64,000 nt of DNA from Rhodococcoides fascians A44A (GCF_000760735.1 NZ_JMEX01000008.1:2070042-2134041); one strand, 5' to 3'; shown: positions 35,562-45,005, counted from the first letter of the stretch. Notes: generated from the sequence alone by a model not told the origin. Made by a program: numbers and translations.

Positions 35562-37484
35562 ATGACAACACCAGGGATCGATCCGCGATTGGTTTCCGGC
35601 CTCGCGAGCCAGTTCGCCTCCTTGAGCGAGCAGATGCGCCGAGTGTCCGGCGACCTCGGCGTCCTGCAGAGCCAGCTGACTGTGCCTCGGACGGAACAGC
35701 CCAGCCCGGCTTCGCAGCCTGCGGTCCACTACCCGTCGCAGGGAGTTCCGTATGCGTACCCGGGTTCGTCTCAGCAAATCCATCCGCATGCGCCCACGCA
35801 CCAGCCTGCATCCATGCATCCACAAATGCCCGTACATCCGCAAACGCCCGTACATCCGCAAACGCCGGTGCGCCCCCAGGTGCCGGCGCAGCCTCGGACG
35901 CCGGTGAGGTCTCCGGTTGCTCCGAGGCAGCCTGCGCCGAAGTCGGAGCCGTGGTGGCAACGCGACGGTGTGATCAGCCGCGTACTCGCAGTCGCGGGTG
36001 CAGGAGTCACTCTGGTCGGCGTGGTCATGCTTCTCGTGCTCGCGGCACAGGCCGGATGGTTCGGCCCCGAGCTCAGGGTCGTAGCCGGGGGAGCTTTCTC
36101 TGTCGCACTGGTGTACGCAGGGTCGCGGATCTACCGCAAATCCGGTGGACGGGTCGGTGGAATCGCAACCGCAGCAACAGGTATCGCCGGGCTCTATTTG
36201 GACGTCGTGGCGGTGACCGTCATCTACGAGTGGCTGGAGCCCGCGATCGGACTCGTAGCGGCATTCGGGATCGCGGCGGCAGGCGTCGCGCTGGCCGTCT
36301 CGTGGCGCTCGCAACCGATGGCAGTCCTCATCCTCGCCGGCGTTGCGGTGTGTGGGCCGGTGGTCACCGGCGGAATCACGTTGTCGCTCATCGCGTTCTT
36401 CACTGCCACGTTCATCGCGAGCTTCGCTGCGCAGCTCGGCCGTGACTGGCCGTACCTCGCTGCCGTGCGGACGCTCCCCGTTGTGGTGGCCACCCTCGTC
36501 GGGATCGCTCAGGCGGTCAGCTTGGATGTGATGGGGAGCGACGCATTACCGCTCCTGATCGTTTCGGGGATCGTGGCCGCGTTCGGTGTCGGTAGTTCGG
36601 TGGAGTTGTTGCGTCGCACTGCAGCCGACGTCATGGCGTCGGTGATGGCCGGAGTATCCGCCGTTCCAGTCCTCGCGGTGGGAACGCTGTTCGAGCCGTG
36701 GACAGTGACCTTGGTCGAGGGTGTGGTCGCGATAGCCTGCGTCGTCGTGATCGCGATGGTCTCCTGGTTGCCTGCCCTCGCCCGTACGATCCTGACGATC
36801 GTCGGCTCGCTTGCGCTGCTGCAGGCAGTGCTCGTACCGACGGCAACCGAACTGCGGCCGCTCGCTTTGCTGGTCGTCTCCGCTGTACTGCTCGCTACGG
36901 CGCACCGCGGAATTTCGAAGCCGGCGTACTACTCGGCCCTGGCGTTCGGCCTGTTCGGTGCACTGGGATATCTGGTGGTCTCCCCGCCCGCAGCGATGAT
37001 GGATGCGCGTTATGCAACAGACGAATTCGGTGTCGTGCTCGCTGGCGTGCTTCTCGCGATCGTATCGGCCGGACTGGTAATGGTCGGTATCCAGCTGAAG
37101 ATCGTGGATAAGAACGCGCAAGCGTGCTCGGTGGTTGCCGGACTGGCGTCTCTCTACGCACTGGCGTCGGCAACGGTTGCCCTCGGAGTGGCGGCGATCG
37201 GCGGAACCACCGGATTCGTCGCCGGACACTGCGCCGCAACCATCGAAGCCATGGCGATCGCGATGGCACTGCTGGCTTTCGGCCTCAAGAGCGAAAAGTA
37301 CGCGCACACTGCACTGTTGGCCGGACTGTCTCTGACCGCGGTGTCCGTCGCGAAACTGTTCCTCTTCGACCTCGTGGCCTTGGACGGACTGTTCCGAGTC
37401 GGAGCTTTCATCGTTGTCGGACTGCTGCTGCTCTTCGCAGGCACACGCTACGCAAAGGTGTTCGCCGACCGCGCCGCGAGCTGA
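35562..37484 (+). CDS. DUF2339 multi-spanning membrane protein
   Basis: A 640-residue protein. Residues 1-40 form a short helix (SGLASQFASLSEQMRRVSGDLGVLQSQL), 45-125 a Pro/Gln/His-rich linker with repeated HPQTPV units, then about 16 or more helices from residue 135 with the conserved block WWQRDGVISRVLAVAGAGVTLVGVVMLLVLA. DUF2339 proteins are found across bacteria; function unknown. ATG at 35562. The last helices end at FADRAAS and a strong stem-loop follows. Confidence 0.83.
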   Translation: MTTPGIDPRLVSGLASQFASLSEQMRRVSGDLGVLQSQLTVPRTEQPSPASQPAVHYPSQGVPYAYPGSSQQIHPHAPTHQPASMHPQMPVHPQTPVHPQTPVRPQVPAQPRTPVRSPVAPRQPAPKSEPWWQRDGVISRVLAVAGAGVTLVGVVMLLVLAAQAGWFGPELRVVAGGAFSVALVYAGSRIYRKSGGRVGGIATAATGIAGLYLDVVAVTVIYEWLEPAIGLVAAFGIAAAGVALAVSWRSQPMAVLILAGVAVCGPVVTGGITLSLIAFFTATFIASFAAQLGRDWPYLAAVRTLPVVVATLVGIAQAVSLDVMGSDALPLLIVSGIVAAFGVGSSVELLRRTAADVMASVMAGVSAVPVLAVGTLFEPWTVTLVEGVVAIACVVVIAMVSWLPALARTILTIVGSLALLQAVLVPTATELRPLALLVVSAVLLATAHRGISKPAYYSALAFGLFGALGYLVVSPPAAMMDARYATDEFGVVLAGVLLAIVSAGLVMVGIQLKIVDKNAQACSVVAGLASLYALASATVALGVAAIGGTTGFVAGHCAATIEAMAIAMALLAFGLKSEKYAHTALLAGLSLTAVSVAKLFLFDLVALDGLFRVGAFIVVGLLLLFAGTRYAKVFADRAAS

Positions 37485-37494
37485 ATCAGCACGA

Positions 37495-37541
37495 CGCTAC
37501 CCGTCGCGGTTCCTGCTGCTCAGGAGCTGCGACGGGTAGCG
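37495..37541. terminator. Bidirectional stem-loop terminator
   Basis: A 13-base perfect stem, CGCTACCCGTCGC (37495-37507) with its complement at 37529-37541, between the convergent DUF2339 and MmpL genes. Confidence 0.75.
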
Positions 37542-37546
37542 CTGGT

Positions 37547-39706
37547 CTACAGGTACTTCTCGCCGAGACCCAGCTTCTGTTGAACTTTCTTCATGGACTT
37601 CGGTGCCCACCAGGCGCTGTCGCCGAGCAGCTTCATGACCGACGGCACGAGGAACATCCGAATGACCGTGGCGTCGATGATGAGTGCCGCGATCATTCCG
37701 TACGCGATGTACTTCATCATCACCAAGTCCGAGAATGCGAACGACCCGGTGACGACGATCAGAATCAGCGCCGCAGCGGTGATGATTCGCCCCGAATGGG
37801 CTGTCCCGATGCGCACCGCGTCCGTGGTGCTGGCACCCTTCTCCCGCGCTTCGACCATCCGTGAGAGCAGGAACACTTCGTAATCAGTGGACAATCCGAA
37901 CACGATAGCGCCGATCAGCAACAGAATCATCGCCATGATCGGACCGGGTGTGAAGTTCATCAGGCTCGCACCGTGGCCGTCGATGAAGATCCAGGTGAGG
38001 ATCCCCATCGTCGCACCGAGCCCCAGAGCGGTCATGAGGACGGCTTTGATGGGCAGGATCAGCGATCCGAATGTCAAGAACATCAGCAGCGTCACAACGA
38101 GGACGACGAGGACCGCCGTCAGTGGAAGTCTTTCCTCCAACGCCTCGATTGAGTCGTATTCGATTGCAGGAGTTCCGGTTACGGATACCGTCGCGCCGTC
38201 GGGAACCTCGATTCCGCGTAGGTGTTCGATTGCCTCGGACGATTCGTTCCTGTCTTCGAGACCAGCTTTGAAGACGATGATGCCGTCCTTGCTGGTGCCC
38301 GTCGGTGAGAATTTCTCGACGAGACCGGGTGCCTCGTTCGCCTGCTTGGTGATCTGCCCGAGCGAAGATCCCTGCGCGCCCTCGATGACCAACTTCAGGG
38401 GCTCGGTACGTTGCCCGGGAAACAACTCGTCGAACTGAGCCTGGGCGACGCGTGTGGGGTTGTCCGGCGGCAGGTAGGTCTCGTTGATTCCGCCGAACTC
38501 GATCTTCCCGACGGGAAGAGTCAGTACCAGCAGGCCGAGAACGATGACCACGGCCACCTTGATCGGACGCCGCATGACCCAGGAAGTGAGCTTGCCCCAC
38601 ATCCCGTTCTCGATTTCCTCGGACGAGCGGGTCTTTCGCATGAACTTCAGACCCAACGCGTCCACGCGTGGCCCGAGAATTGCGAGGAGCGCGGGAAGCA
38701 CCGTCACAGCGGTCAGGGCGGCAAGCGCAACAGTCGCAATCGACCCGTAGGCAACCGATTTGAGGAACCCGTGCGGAAAGAGCAGGAGACCGCCCAGGCT
38801 GGCCACGATCATCGTCGCCGAGAAGACCACCGTTCGCCCGGCCGTCATGACCGACCTCTTCACGGCGTCCGCGGTGGTGCGACCGTCTCCGAGTTCTTCA
38901 CGGAAACGCGAGACGATGAACAGGCCGTAATCGATGGCGAGACCGAGACCGACCATCGAGACGACCGGGGCGACAAAAGTGTTCACCTCGGTGAAATCGG
39001 TGAACAGGCGCACGATTCCGTTGGCGCCGACAACCGTCAGGCCACCCACGATCAACGGCAGCGCCGCAGCGACCACACCGCCGAAGACGAAGAACAGCAG
39101 AACCGCGACAGCAGGGATGGCGAGGATTTCCATCCGGTGAATGTCTTCGGACATCGTCGACTGCAGTGCCCCCGCCACCGCCTGCAGACCGGTCACCTGG
39201 ACATCACCGCCCTGGCTGTCGACATCAGGAATGTAGAACGCGTCCTTCACGTCCTGAAAGTTGTTGGTCAGCTCGGTGTCGTCGTCTCCGACGATGGCGA
39301 TGCTGGCGATCGCGTGACGCTTGTCCTCGGTCGCGAGCGCCGCAGCGCTGACGACGCCGTCGACCTGGAAGTAGGTGCCGTTGATCTTGGCGATTCGGTC
39401 CGGGTGGTCGGCGACGAGCGAGCCGAGGCTCTTCGTCACGGCCGCGGTGAAGGCCGGATCGTCGACGGTCTTGCCCTCGGGCGCGGTGTACAGAACGATG
39501 ACGTCGCCCTCGGTGTCGCGTCCGAACGTGGAGTCGGCGAGCGTAGCCGCAGCCACCGATTCCGAACCTGGATCGTCGAACCCGCCCTGGCTCAGATGGT
39601 TCTCGAAACCCACTCCGTACGCAGCCATCGCGAGGAGGCCCGCGACCATCACACCCAACACCGTGTACCGCCAGCGATGGACGAGATCTCCCCAGGTGGC
39701 GAACAC
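37547..39706 (-). CDS. MmpL3-like RND transporter, short paralog
   Basis: A 719-residue MmpL/RND transporter with two porter domains and 12 helices. The proton-relay Asp-Tyr pairs of MmpL3 are present (GLGLAIDYGLFIVSRFREEL and VFGLSTDYEVFLLSRMVEARE). It is very similar along its length to the next gene upstream (shared EEIENGMWGKLT, INETYLPPDN, KLGLGE), so it is a tandem duplicate, but it ends right after the membrane domain (QQKLGLGEKYL) without any cytoplasmic tail. GTG start with GAGGAG 8 bases upstream. Likely exports trehalose monomycolate or a related lipid across the inner membrane. Confidence 0.9.
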   Translation of the reverse strand: MFATWGDLVHRWRYTVLGVMVAGLLAMAAYGVGFENHLSQGGFDDPGSESVAAATLADSTFGRDTEGDVIVLYTAPEGKTVDDPAFTAAVTKSLGSLVADHPDRIAKINGTYFQVDGVVSAAALATEDKRHAIASIAIVGDDDTELTNNFQDVKDAFYIPDVDSQGGDVQVTGLQAVAGALQSTMSEDIHRMEILAIPAVAVLLFFVFGGVVAAALPLIVGGLTVVGANGIVRLFTDFTEVNTFVAPVVSMVGLGLAIDYGLFIVSRFREELGDGRTTADAVKRSVMTAGRTVVFSATMIVASLGGLLLFPHGFLKSVAYGSIATVALAALTAVTVLPALLAILGPRVDALGLKFMRKTRSSEEIENGMWGKLTSWVMRRPIKVAVVIVLGLLVLTLPVGKIEFGGINETYLPPDNPTRVAQAQFDELFPGQRTEPLKLVIEGAQGSSLGQITKQANEAPGLVEKFSPTGTSKDGIIVFKAGLEDRNESSEAIEHLRGIEVPDGATVSVTGTPAIEYDSIEALEERLPLTAVLVVLVVTLLMFLTFGSLILPIKAVLMTALGLGATMGILTWIFIDGHGASLMNFTPGPIMAMILLLIGAIVFGLSTDYEVFLLSRMVEAREKGASTTDAVRIGTAHSGRIITAAALILIVVTGSFAFSDLVMMKYIAYGMIAALIIDATVIRMFLVPSVMKLLGDSAWWAPKSMKKVQQKLGLGEKYL

Positions 39707-39865
39707 TCAGTCTGCTCCTCGTTGTCGTCGAAAATCGGCCACCGACGCCGACGAACGTGCAGCGTGGCGGGGTCCTAGGGGACAACGGCCGAGAATGCGT
39801 CGACGTTCCGATCGAGCGTTGTGACACCGAACAATGCTGCCCGACGAATATGTGCCCGAACACGA

Positions 39866-39899
39866 CGAAGGCCACCCGAGCCGCCTCGGGTGGCCTTCG
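39866..39899. terminator. Strong stem-loop terminator of mmpL3
   Basis: A 15-base perfect stem, CGAAGGCCACCCGAG and its complement, with a four-base loop, ending 17 bases beyond the mmpL3 stop. It separates the two mmpL genes, so the short paralog must have its own promoter in the following 160 bases. Confidence 0.85.
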
Positions 39900-39915
39900 A
39901 CAAGGTGAAGATTCG

Positions 39916-42900
39916 TTACTTGCGACGCTCGCGCGCCAACAGCTCGCTGACGCTCAGTGTCTGACGGCTGTCGCCTCCGCGGTGTCGACCGCTGTCCGGG
40001 TCCTCGGTACTGGAAATACCGTCGGCCGGGGCAGTCTGTTCGTCCGAACGACGTGACGAACCTGCCGGACGCTCGTCCGGTGTCGGTGTCGGTGTCGGTG
40101 CCGGCCACGACCTGGTCGACTGATCCTCCGGCGCTGGGGTGCGTGGAGCATTGCGCGTCGAAATGTCGTAGCGAGCCCGGGGAGCGGCCTGCGTGCGCGG
40201 CGGCGTCGGCTGTTCCGGTTGCGGGGTCTCCGGGCGTGACGCTGCAGAAGGAGGCTCGGCGTCACGGCTCTGATCCTGCGAGTACCCGCGAATCCCGCCG
40301 GTCCTCGGCGCGGTCGGCCCTGCTTCCGGCGGCCTGCCGGTGCCGCGCGCGCCATACGCCGAGCCGTTGGAGCCGGCGGAACTGTAACCCGAGCCGTTGG
40401 AGCCATGTCCGGAACCGTTGGAGCCTTCAGTGGAACCGTTGCTGGAGCCGTATCCCGAGCCGTTGCTGCCCGACGCGGAGGAACTGCGGCCGCCGGAACC
40501 GCTGCCGTTCGAACCGTTGCCGTCCGAGCCGCTGCCGTTGACGCCGGAGCCGTAGTAGCTGTTTCGTCCGGAGCCATTCGTGCCCGAGCCGTTCGTGCCG
40601 GAGCCATGTGTGCCGGATCCGTTCGCGCCGGAGCCGTTGGTTCCCGAGCCGTTCGGTGTTGCGCCGTACGCAGCTGAACCGTTGCGGCGTGGTTCGTCCG
40701 ACCGACTGGATGCGTTGACGGACGTCCGGTCGGCGTCGGCGCGGGTGTTGTCCGTTGTCGAGCCGACGGGAGCCTGCGTTTCAGGTTTCGGCGCCTCGGG
40801 TTTCGGCGTTTCGGGTTTCTGTGGCTCCGACGGCGCACGAAGGTCGGCCAACCAACTCTCGATGGACCGTGGGTCGGGGGAGGAGCTTCGGTTGCTCTGT
40901 GCGCGGACCGGTTCACGCTTCGGAGGTTCGGGCCGCGGCACCGGTGGAGGTGTCGGCCTCTCGACGGCGGGTTGCTTCTGGGTAGCCGGCGGCCGGGGGC
41001 CGGGAGCGGAGCCTGCGGAGTGACCCGAGAGGCCGGGAGCGGAGCCTGCGGAGTGACCCGAGAGGCTGGGAGCGGAGCCTGCGGAGTGACCCAGGGGGCT
41101 GGGAGCGGAGCCTGCGGAGTGACCCGAGAGGCTGGGAGCGGAGCCTGCGGAGTGATCCTGAGTTTCGGGGGCTGCGGACGGCCTGCCGGTGGCGGATCGG
41201 CGTTCGTCCTCCCGGGCGGCGTGCGTTGCGCGGATCGGCCCGGATCCTGTCGGCGCGACGACGGGGATCGGTTCGGTCAGCGGTTCGCTTCGGCGTGGGG
41301 CGGTGCGCACCGGGGGTGCGACGGGAGCCGGTGCGCAGGCGGTGGCGAGTTCGGGGACGTCGGTAGGCATCAGTTCGTCCTCGAGGATGGTCTCGCCGAG
41401 ACCGAGCTTCTCCTGGATTCGCTTCATCCACTTCGGTGCCCACCAGCAGTCGTCGCCCAGGAGTTTCATGGTCGCTGGGACGAGGAACATGCGGATGAGG
41501 GTGGCGTCGATGATGAGCGCGGCGATCATTCCGTAGGCGATGTACTTCATCATCACCAAGTCGGAGAACGCGAATGCGCCGGTCACGACGATGAGGATCA
41601 ACGCCGCCGCGGTGATGATGCGTCCGGTATGCGAGGTTCCGACGCGGATGGCTTCGCTCGTGGACGCACCTCTCTCCCGGGCCTCGACCATGCGTGAGAG
41701 CAGGAAGACTTCGTAGTCGGTCGACAATCCGAACACGATCGAGATGATCAACACCAGCACCGGGGCCATGATGGGCCCGGGTGTGAAGTTCATGAAGCTG
41801 GCGCCGTTGCCGTCGATGAAGATCCACGTCAGGATGCCCATCGTCGCGCCGAGTCCCAGCGTCGTCATGAGCACAGCCTTGATCGGCAACACCAACGATC
41901 CGAACGTCAGGAACATCAGCAGCGTCACGACGAACACGACGAGTATCGCCATCAGCGGCAAGTTGTCGATGAGGGCCGCGATGGAGTCCTGTTCGATCAC
42001 CGGAGTGCCGGTGATCTGCACCGACGAGCCCTCGGGGACATCGATGCTGCGCAGGTAGTCGATGGCGGGCTTCGAGTCGTTTCGATCGACGAGGCCTGCC
42101 TTGAAGACGATGATGCCGTCTTTGCTGGCGCCGGTCGGGGAGAACTTCTCGATCAGGCCGGGAGCCTCGTTGAGTTGGCTGGTGATCGCAGCGAGGTTCG
42201 GACCCTGCGCGTTCTCGATGACGGCCTTGATCGGCTCGGTGCGCTGGCCGGGGAACAGTTCGTCGAACTCGTTCTGGGCCTGGCGGGTGACGTTGTCCGG
42301 CGGCAGGTAGGTCTCGTTGATGCCGCCGAACTTGATGTTGCCGACGGGCAGCGTCAGCAGTACCAGACCGAGGACGATGGGAATCGTGACCTTCAGCGGG
42401 TTGCGCATGACCCACCGGGTCAGCTTTCCCCACATGCCGTTCTCGATTTCCTCGGACGACTTGGTCTTGCGCATGAACTTGAAGCCCAGCGCGTCGACCC
42501 GTGGCCCGAGGATTGCCAGGATGGCAGGCAGGATCGTGACCGCGGTGAGAGCCGCGAGGGCCACCGTCGCGATCGATCCGTAGGCCACCGATTTGAGGAA
42601 ACCCTGCGGGAACAGCAGCAGGCCGCCGAGGCTGGCGACGATCATCGTCGCCGAGAAGACGACCGTCCGACCCGCGGTCATGACCGACCGTCGAACAGCC
42701 TGCTTCGTCGAATAGCCGTCACCGAGTTCCTCGCGGAATCTCGACACGATGAACAGTCCGTAGTCGATCGCGAGACCGAGTCCGACGAGCGAGACCACAG
42801 GCGCGACGAAGCTGTTTACCTCGGTGAAATTGGTGAAGACCTTGACGATGCCGTTGGCGCCGACGACGGTCAGGCCGCCCACGATCAGCGGAAGGGCCGC

Positions 42901-43524
42901 GGCGACGACGCCACCGAAGATGAAGAACAGCAGCACTGCGACAGCCGGAATGGCCAGCAGCTCCATGCGGTGGATGTCGCCCGCCATGGTCGATTGCAGG
43001 GCACCCGCGACGGCTTGCAGTCCCGTCACCTGCACGTCGACGCCGTCTATGTAGAAGACGTCCTTGACGGCTTGAAAATTGTTGGTGAGTTCGGTGTCGT
43101 TGTCGCCGAGCATCGCGATGCTGGCGATCGCGTGGGTGCGGTCTTCGGTCGCCAGGGCATTGACGCTGACCACACCGTCGACCCGGAAGTAGGTGCCGTT
43201 GATCTTCTCGATCTGCTCGGGGTTGTTCGCGACGAGCGAGTTGAGACTGTCGGTGACCTTGGCGTTGAACTCCGGATCGTCGACGGTCTTGCCCTCGGGC
43301 GCCGTGTACAGCACGATCACGTCGCCCTGTTTGTCGCGGCCGAACGTCTGATCGGCGAGGCGCGCGGCCTGCACCGACTCGGAGCCCGGGTCGTCCCAAC
43401 CGCTCTGGCTCAGGTGGTCGTTCAGGTCGAGGCCGTATGCGGCGAAGCCCAGAAGCGCGGCCACCATGACTCCGATGACCGTGAACCGCAAGCGGTAGAC
43501 GAGATCTCCCCATCTGGCGAACAC
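39916..43524 (-). CDS. mmpL3: Trehalose monomycolate transporter MmpL3 with long repetitive cytoplasmic tail
   Basis: A 1202-residue RND transporter. Residues 1-710 are the membrane and porter core with proton-relay pairs Asp254-Tyr255 and Asp603-Tyr604. Position next to the NYN protein and TrmB matches Rv0206c-Rv0208c, so this is the MmpL3 ortholog that exports trehalose monomycolate for the mycomembrane. The tail (720-1202) is far longer than in M. tuberculosis: a GHSAGSAP repeat array (790-841), KPET/PKPEAP repeats and a long (NGSG)n block (40384-40670). GTG or ATG start at 43524, which lies one base from the NYN gene stop. Confidence 0.94.
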   Translation of the reverse strand: MFARWGDLVYRLRFTVIGVMVAALLGFAAYGLDLNDHLSQSGWDDPGSESVQAARLADQTFGRDKQGDVIVLYTAPEGKTVDDPEFNAKVTDSLNSLVANNPEQIEKINGTYFRVDGVVSVNALATEDRTHAIASIAMLGDNDTELTNNFQAVKDVFYIDGVDVQVTGLQAVAGALQSTMAGDIHRMELLAIPAVAVLLFFIFGGVVAAALPLIVGGLTVVGANGIVKVFTNFTEVNSFVAPVVSLVGLGLAIDYGLFIVSRFREELGDGYSTKQAVRRSVMTAGRTVVFSATMIVASLGGLLLFPQGFLKSVAYGSIATVALAALTAVTILPAILAILGPRVDALGFKFMRKTKSSEEIENGMWGKLTRWVMRNPLKVTIPIVLGLVLLTLPVGNIKFGGINETYLPPDNVTRQAQNEFDELFPGQRTEPIKAVIENAQGPNLAAITSQLNEAPGLIEKFSPTGASKDGIIVFKAGLVDRNDSKPAIDYLRSIDVPEGSSVQITGTPVIEQDSIAALIDNLPLMAILVVFVVTLLMFLTFGSLVLPIKAVLMTTLGLGATMGILTWIFIDGNGASFMNFTPGPIMAPVLVLIISIVFGLSTDYEVFLLSRMVEARERGASTSEAIRVGTSHTGRIITAAALILIVVTGAFAFSDLVMMKYIAYGMIAALIIDATLIRMFLVPATMKLLGDDCWWAPKWMKRIQEKLGLGETILEDELMPTDVPELATACAPAPVAPPVRTAPRRSEPLTEPIPVVAPTGSGPIRATHAAREDERRSATGRPSAAPETQDHSAGSAPSLSGHSAGSAPSPLGHSAGSAPSLSGHSAGSAPGLSGHSAGSAPGPRPPATQKQPAVERPTPPPVPRPEPPKREPVRAQSNRSSSPDPRSIESWLADLRAPSEPQKPETPKPEAPKPETQAPVGSTTDNTRADADRTSVNASSRSDEPRRNGSAAYGATPNGSGTNGSGANGSGTHGSGTNGSGTNGSGRNSYYGSGVNGSGSDGNGSNGSGSGGRSSSASGSNGSGYGSSNGSTEGSNGSGHGSNGSGYSSAGSNGSAYGARGTGRPPEAGPTAPRTGGIRGYSQDQSRDAEPPSAASRPETPQPEQPTPPRTQAAPRARYDISTRNAPRTPAPEDQSTRSWPAPTPTPTPDERPAGSSRRSDEQTAPADGISSTEDPDSGRHRGGDSRQTLSVSELLARERRK
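40384..40670 (-). repeat. Degenerate repeat encoding (N/T/A)GSG units in the MmpL3 tail
   Basis: A run of 12-18 base units around GAGCCGTTG / GAGCCGTT(G/C)GTGCC encoding NGSG, TNGSG, HGSG and YGSS. This is low-complexity, disordered and in frame. Confidence 0.85.
41002..41156. repeat. 33-bp tandem repeat, 4.7 copies, in frame in mmpL3
   Basis: Units begin at 41002, 41035, 41068, 41101 and 41134. Each carries GGAGCCTGCGGAGTGACC on the + strand; read on the gene strand it gives GHSAGSAP-(S/G)-(L/P). One unit (41068-41100) has substitutions in the spacer part only. Confidence 0.95.
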
Positions 43525-44229
43525 TTAAGAAACTCCTTGGCGCCCGACGAGCAGGGCGGACAGTGGGCGGAACGGCTGCAACCATGCGCCCTCGTCCGGG
43601 AGCGAGTCCAGGCTCACCCGTGGCAGAGGCTCACGGAAGACGCCGGGGATGTCCTCGAGGTCGAGGAACTCCAGCGTCTCCGACGTCACCGCCCAGCTTG
43701 CGTGCTCACGGAATCCGAGCACCTGAACGGGTACGCCAGTTGCAGCGATGTCCTCCAACGGCTCGCGAAACGCTTGTCCGTCCGCAGACGCGACCATGAC
43801 GCCGGCCAGCCCGCCGCCGCGATTACGCAGCTCGATGTGGTCCAGCATGTCGGCGTCGACATCACTGTCCTCGTCGACCTTCGGCTTGGCGAACACCGCG
43901 AAACCCACGTTACGCAATGCTTCGACCCACGGTCTAACCACATCGGCGCTGCCAGGGGCGATGTTGGTGAACACCGTCGCCTCGGGTTCGAGCGTCGACG
44001 TGCCGGTGGCGGACAGTTCCGCCGTCCGTTGAAGCAGCCATCGGCCCAGCGCATCGAATCGCGGGCGGTAGGCAGCCGTCGGCCGACCGCCGAGAATCGC
44101 GCCGAGGCCCATGTCGAGATTCGGCGCATCCCACACGAGGAGCACTCGTCTGGTGTGTCGAGTATCACCCGTGTCGATGTTCGGGATCGGGGCCAGCGAC
44201 GTGTCGACGCTCTGCTCGCTGTACGTCAT
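43525..44229 (-). CDS. NYN-domain (PIN-like) putative RNase, Rv0207c-like
   Basis: A 234-residue protein with a NYN domain: VLLVWDAPNLDMGLGAIL with the conserved Asp, DMLDHIELRN and GVMVASADGQAFREPLEDIAATGVPVQVLGF. NYN proteins share the PIN/FLAP nuclease fold and act on RNA. ATG 44229 overlaps the TrmB stop codon (ATGA) with GGGGAAGAG upstream; this is preferred over 44247. In mycolata it sits between trmB and mmpL3, as here, so it is in one operon with trmB and mmpL3. Confidence 0.88.
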   Translation of the reverse strand: MTYSEQSVDTSLAPIPNIDTGDTRHTRRVLLVWDAPNLDMGLGAILGGRPTAAYRPRFDALGRWLLQRTAELSATGTSTLEPEATVFTNIAPGSADVVRPWVEALRNVGFAVFAKPKVDEDSDVDADMLDHIELRNRGGGLAGVMVASADGQAFREPLEDIAATGVPVQVLGFREHASWAVTSETLEFLDLEDIPGVFREPLPRVSLDSLPDEGAWLQPFRPLSALLVGRQGVS

Positions 44230-45005
44230 CGTGGACTCTTCCCCCATATCAGCTCCGTCACCGAGCTACCCACCAGTTGGGCTTTGCCCTCGAACTTGGT
44301 GACGGGCCGCTCGTGTGTCATCGGAGATTCCCAGTCGAGAACGGTCAAACCGGGCTCTGCGTTCCCGGCTTCGGCAATCCACTCCGCATAGTCTGCGTGA
44401 TCGGTCGCGACGTGCAGTACTCCGCCAGGTTTCAGACGGTCGACGATCATCGCGAACGTGGGGGCCTGCAACAGGCGGCGCTTGTGGTGACGCGCCTTCG
44501 GCCAGGGGTCGGGGAAGAACACGCGGACCCCGGTCAGCGACTCGGGCGTCAACATGTTCTCCAGAACGTCCATCGCATCGCCGCGGAGCAGCCTGATGTT
44601 CTCGATGTCGTCGCGCTCGATCTGCTGAAGGGTCTGAGCCAACCCGGGCCGGTAGACCTCGACCGCCATCAGGTTGACGTGCGGCTCGGCCTTGGCCATG
44701 GACGTCGTGGCAGTTCCGGTTCCCGATCCGATCTCGAGGATCGCCGGAGCGGAACGACCGAACCAGGCGTCGACGTCGATCTTCTCGTCGGCGACGTCAC
44801 GGCCGATGCGCGGCCACAGCGAATCCCACGTGGCCTGCTGGGCATCGGTCAACGCGCCGCGCCTGGACCGGAAACTGGTGACGCGCGGGTACAGCCGAGA
44901 GCCTCGATTCGACTCTCCACCGGCCACGTCCGGCGTGTCCGGGGTCTCCGAATCGAGATGTTTGGCTGTGCTCCGTGCGTCGTTCACCGCACCATTGTCG
45001 CGCAT
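44226..45005 (-). CDS. trmB: tRNA (guanine-N7)-methyltransferase TrmB
   Basis: A 259-residue SAM-dependent enzyme that makes m7G46 in tRNA. SAM motif LEIGSGTGTATTSMA, acceptor region AVEVYRPGL and the family signature FFPDPWPKARHHKRRLLQ are present. The first 45 residues form a polar actinobacterial extension. ATG 45005 (MRDNGAVNDARST) fits; GTG six codons later is an alternative. The long upstream frame is read-through over the promoter. First gene of the trmB-NYN-mmpL3 operon; equals Rv0208c by order. Confidence 0.94.
   Translation of the reverse strand: MRDNGAVNDARSTAKHLDSETPDTPDVAGGESNRGSRLYPRVTSFRSRRGALTDAQQATWDSLWPRIGRDVADEKIDVDAWFGRSAPAILEIGSGTGTATTSMAKAEPHVNLMAVEVYRPGLAQTLQQIERDDIENIRLLRGDAMDVLENMLTPESLTGVRVFFPDPWPKARHHKRRLLQAPTFAMIVDRLKPGGVLHVATDHADYAEWIAEAGNAEPGLTVLDWESPMTHERPVTKFEGKAQLVGSSVTELIWGKSPR

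Noticed and set aside
41002-41156. Five-unit repeat considered as a CRISPR or integron site
   Set aside because: Units are contiguous, in frame inside mmpL3, and there are no spacers, cas or integrase genes.
43525-44247. NYN gene starting at 44247
   Set aside because: The ATG at 44229 forms an ATGA overlap with the trmB stop and has a well-placed purine-rich site, so the shorter protein is preferred.
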